A stretch of DNA of 64,000 bases from Candidatus Acidiferrales bacterium. Its GTDB lineage: Bacteria > Acidobacteriota > Terriglobia > Acidiferrales > UBA7541. Positions 63,051 through 64,000 of this stretch are shown here, piece by piece. Under the pieces are notes generated by a model, which saw nothing but the letters and a program-made list of their open reading frames with translations, had not been told where the DNA came from and did not search any database. The DNA is taken from positions 418,753-482,752 of the forward strand of contig DASYYH010000016.1 of the NCBI GenBank assembly GCA_035934015.1, read 5' to 3'. The translations under genes were made by a program, and so were the position numbers. The stretch's first letter is position 1. The number at the start of each line of letters is the position of its first letter.

Positions 63051-63245
63051 TGTAAGGGTCGCCTTCGACGGTAAGAATAATTACGCGCGGGATGGAAGTG
63101 CTTCGTCAAACAAGTGATGTTAGCACACGCTTCGGGGATGGCAAAAGCGCGAGGACCTCTACGTAGTGACTCAATTTCCGGTTACCCCGCTTACTCAGGA
63201 GTTTGGCAGGTGAAAGCTGTCGTCGGATTCGGATCGCCTACACAT

Positions 63246-63818
63246 CTAATCAACGGTCACCCACATGATCGTGCTATCCCAGCGGAACTTTCCATCAACA
63301 AACAGGAAATACCCAAACGGCGTCTCGGAAGGGTCCTCTCCGCGTAAGGAACTTGTTTTCCAGGCGGCTAGAAATATCTCGGGGGCTGTAACAAGGTTTG
63401 GATAAACTTTTTTCGCGTCTTGCTTCTTTACGGAAAAGTAGCCATCCTGGCGAGCAAACCCGATCATCTGGTTCGTGAGCTGCTCCTCCGATGTCGTGAG
63501 ATATTTTTCGTACTTGTCCGCAATCTCCAACCCGGACGTCCCAAAATTTGTCAAATACCAGGCCCGAGCATCTGGAATCTCCAAATCCCTTATCATGGCT
63601 CGGAGCTGGTCCGACCTGCGCTTTCGCGCCACCTCAAGCATGTCCTTCAGTTCCTGCTTCAGCCCCTGCGCGCTATCAGGATAGGGCGCGTGAACTTTGC
63701 TTTCGGGTGTACGAGCGCCTGCGGACGCAGCGCCGAGGCAAAACACACAAGAAGCGGGTGCCCATGCTGTCGTTATCATCAAAAACATAGAGACTGGCAT
63801 TAGTTTGTAACGAGACAT
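63246..63818 (-). CDS. Exported protein of unknown function
   Basis: The 190-residue protein starts at ATG 63818, with GGAGG ten bases upstream; an ATG eight codons earlier is less likely. The N-terminus is a signal peptide (LMPVSMFLMITTAWAPASCVF). The mature part has a helical segment (SAQGLKQELKDMLEVARKRR), DARAWYLTNFGTSGLEIADKY, and a C-terminal half with FFYFLFVDGKFRWDS-like features (actual: TPFGYFLFVDGKFRW). I do not recognise the family; similar proteins with a GKWRW/GKFRW end occur in acidobacteria. Confidence 0.7.
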   Translation of the reverse strand: MSRYKLMPVSMFLMITTAWAPASCVFCLGAASAGARTPESKVHAPYPDSAQGLKQELKDMLEVARKRRSDQLRAMIRDLEIPDARAWYLTNFGTSGLEIADKYEKYLTTSEEQLTNQMIGFARQDGYFSVKKQDAKKVYPNLVTAPEIFLAAWKTSSLRGEDPSETPFGYFLFVDGKFRWDSTIMWVTVD

Positions 63819-63943
63819 ATGAGACGCCTCCGAGCCCGTCATTACCCTTTCGAGGAGGATACACCCGTTTTTCTACGCAACTCCTGGTAAGTCGGATAAC
63901 CGGAAACCAACCTACTAGGGTCAATCTGAGGTGCTACCGAACT

Positions 63944-64000
63944 TTAGGCCGATTGGCTGCGAGACTCGGATTTGAGCAGGCTGTCGAGTTCTTCGGGGTG
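63944..64000 (-). CDS. Possible C-terminal end of a gene entering from the right edge
   Basis: On the minus strand the last 57 bases of the window stay open and end in TAA, reading HPEELDSLLKSESRSQSA. Composition and frame are compatible with the end of a protein, but 18 residues are too few to name it. Confidence 0.3.
   Translation of the reverse strand, partial: HPEELDSLLKSESRSQSA

Noticed and set aside
60669..63074. Long plus-strand open frames opposite kbl and tdh
   Set aside because: They are low-complexity Ala/Gly/Asp/Glu-rich reading frames caused by GC-rich codon bias of the real genes on the other strand.

Overview
The window looks like chromosomal DNA of a member of the Acidobacteriota. 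The main reasons are three large MacB/FtsX-type permeases without their own ATPase (the 'acidobacterial duplicated orphan permease' architecture), a PASTA-less Ser/Thr kinase with a long C-terminal repeat region, paired DUF3857/transglutaminase-like proteins, and a GC-rich sequence with many short intergenic hairpin repeats. This assignment is inference from gene content. No rRNA is present; one tRNA-Pro is.

Region by region. (1) 1-8.0 kb: the end of a STAS-domain gene, then a three-gene operon: a GAF-GAF-GAF-HlyD protein, an HlyD lipoprotein, and a PqqD-like/M50 protease/HlyD fusion. It faces a 44-residue Lys/Leu-rich peptide gene with a strong ribosome binding site. That gene has a well-formed sigma-54 promoter and two GTTGA/TCAAC dyads upstream, and lies beside a sigma-54 activator whose receiver domain lacks the phospho-acceptor Asp. 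I read this as a candidate regulated peptide processing/export system. (2) 8.2-11.6 kb: a redox group of cupredoxin, mono-haem outer-membrane protein and second cupredoxin. (3) 11.7-27.8 kb: mostly housekeeping genes on the minus strand: tRNA-Pro, mutM, a cyclase-family hydrolase, EVE, Rieske, methyltransferase, thiC, a GNAT, a YyaL/SPATA20-type protein, DUF2203, moaA with a structured terminator-bearing leader, a KefB-type antiporter and a C45-like hydrolase.

(4) 28-32 kb: two overlapping DUF3857 proteins flanked by a direct repeat. (5) 32.3-36 kb: a secreted Cys-rich mini-protein, a membrane-anchored thioredoxin-like protein and an orphan permease. The same three-part cassette recurs, rearranged, on the minus strand at 53.7-57.1 kb. 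The two mini-proteins share a YSC...C.C...[DE]C[RK]W core. (6) 36-42.7 kb: a Ser/Thr kinase, a pectate-lyase-fold protein and a HipA-like kinase. These are separated by short direct repeats that encode the C-terminus and stop codon of YjbQ, whose intact gene closes the series. This is the signature of insertions into the 3' end of yjbQ. (7) 43-52 kb: an outer-membrane barrel, a His/Met-rich protein, DUF1579, DUF2461, a SoxC/SoxD-like sulfite dehydrogenase pair with a divergent ArsR-type regulator, a third orphan permease and a cupin. (8) 57-64 kb: a TMEM175-like channel between 65-bp direct repeats and REP-like hairpins, a PNPOx-like protein, a cyanophycinase-like peptidase, and the kbl and tdh genes for threonine breakdown.

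Start codons were chosen by Shine-Dalgarno spacing and domain or signal-peptide position. Residue positions are approximate. No database search was possible, so family names rest on motifs recognised by eye.
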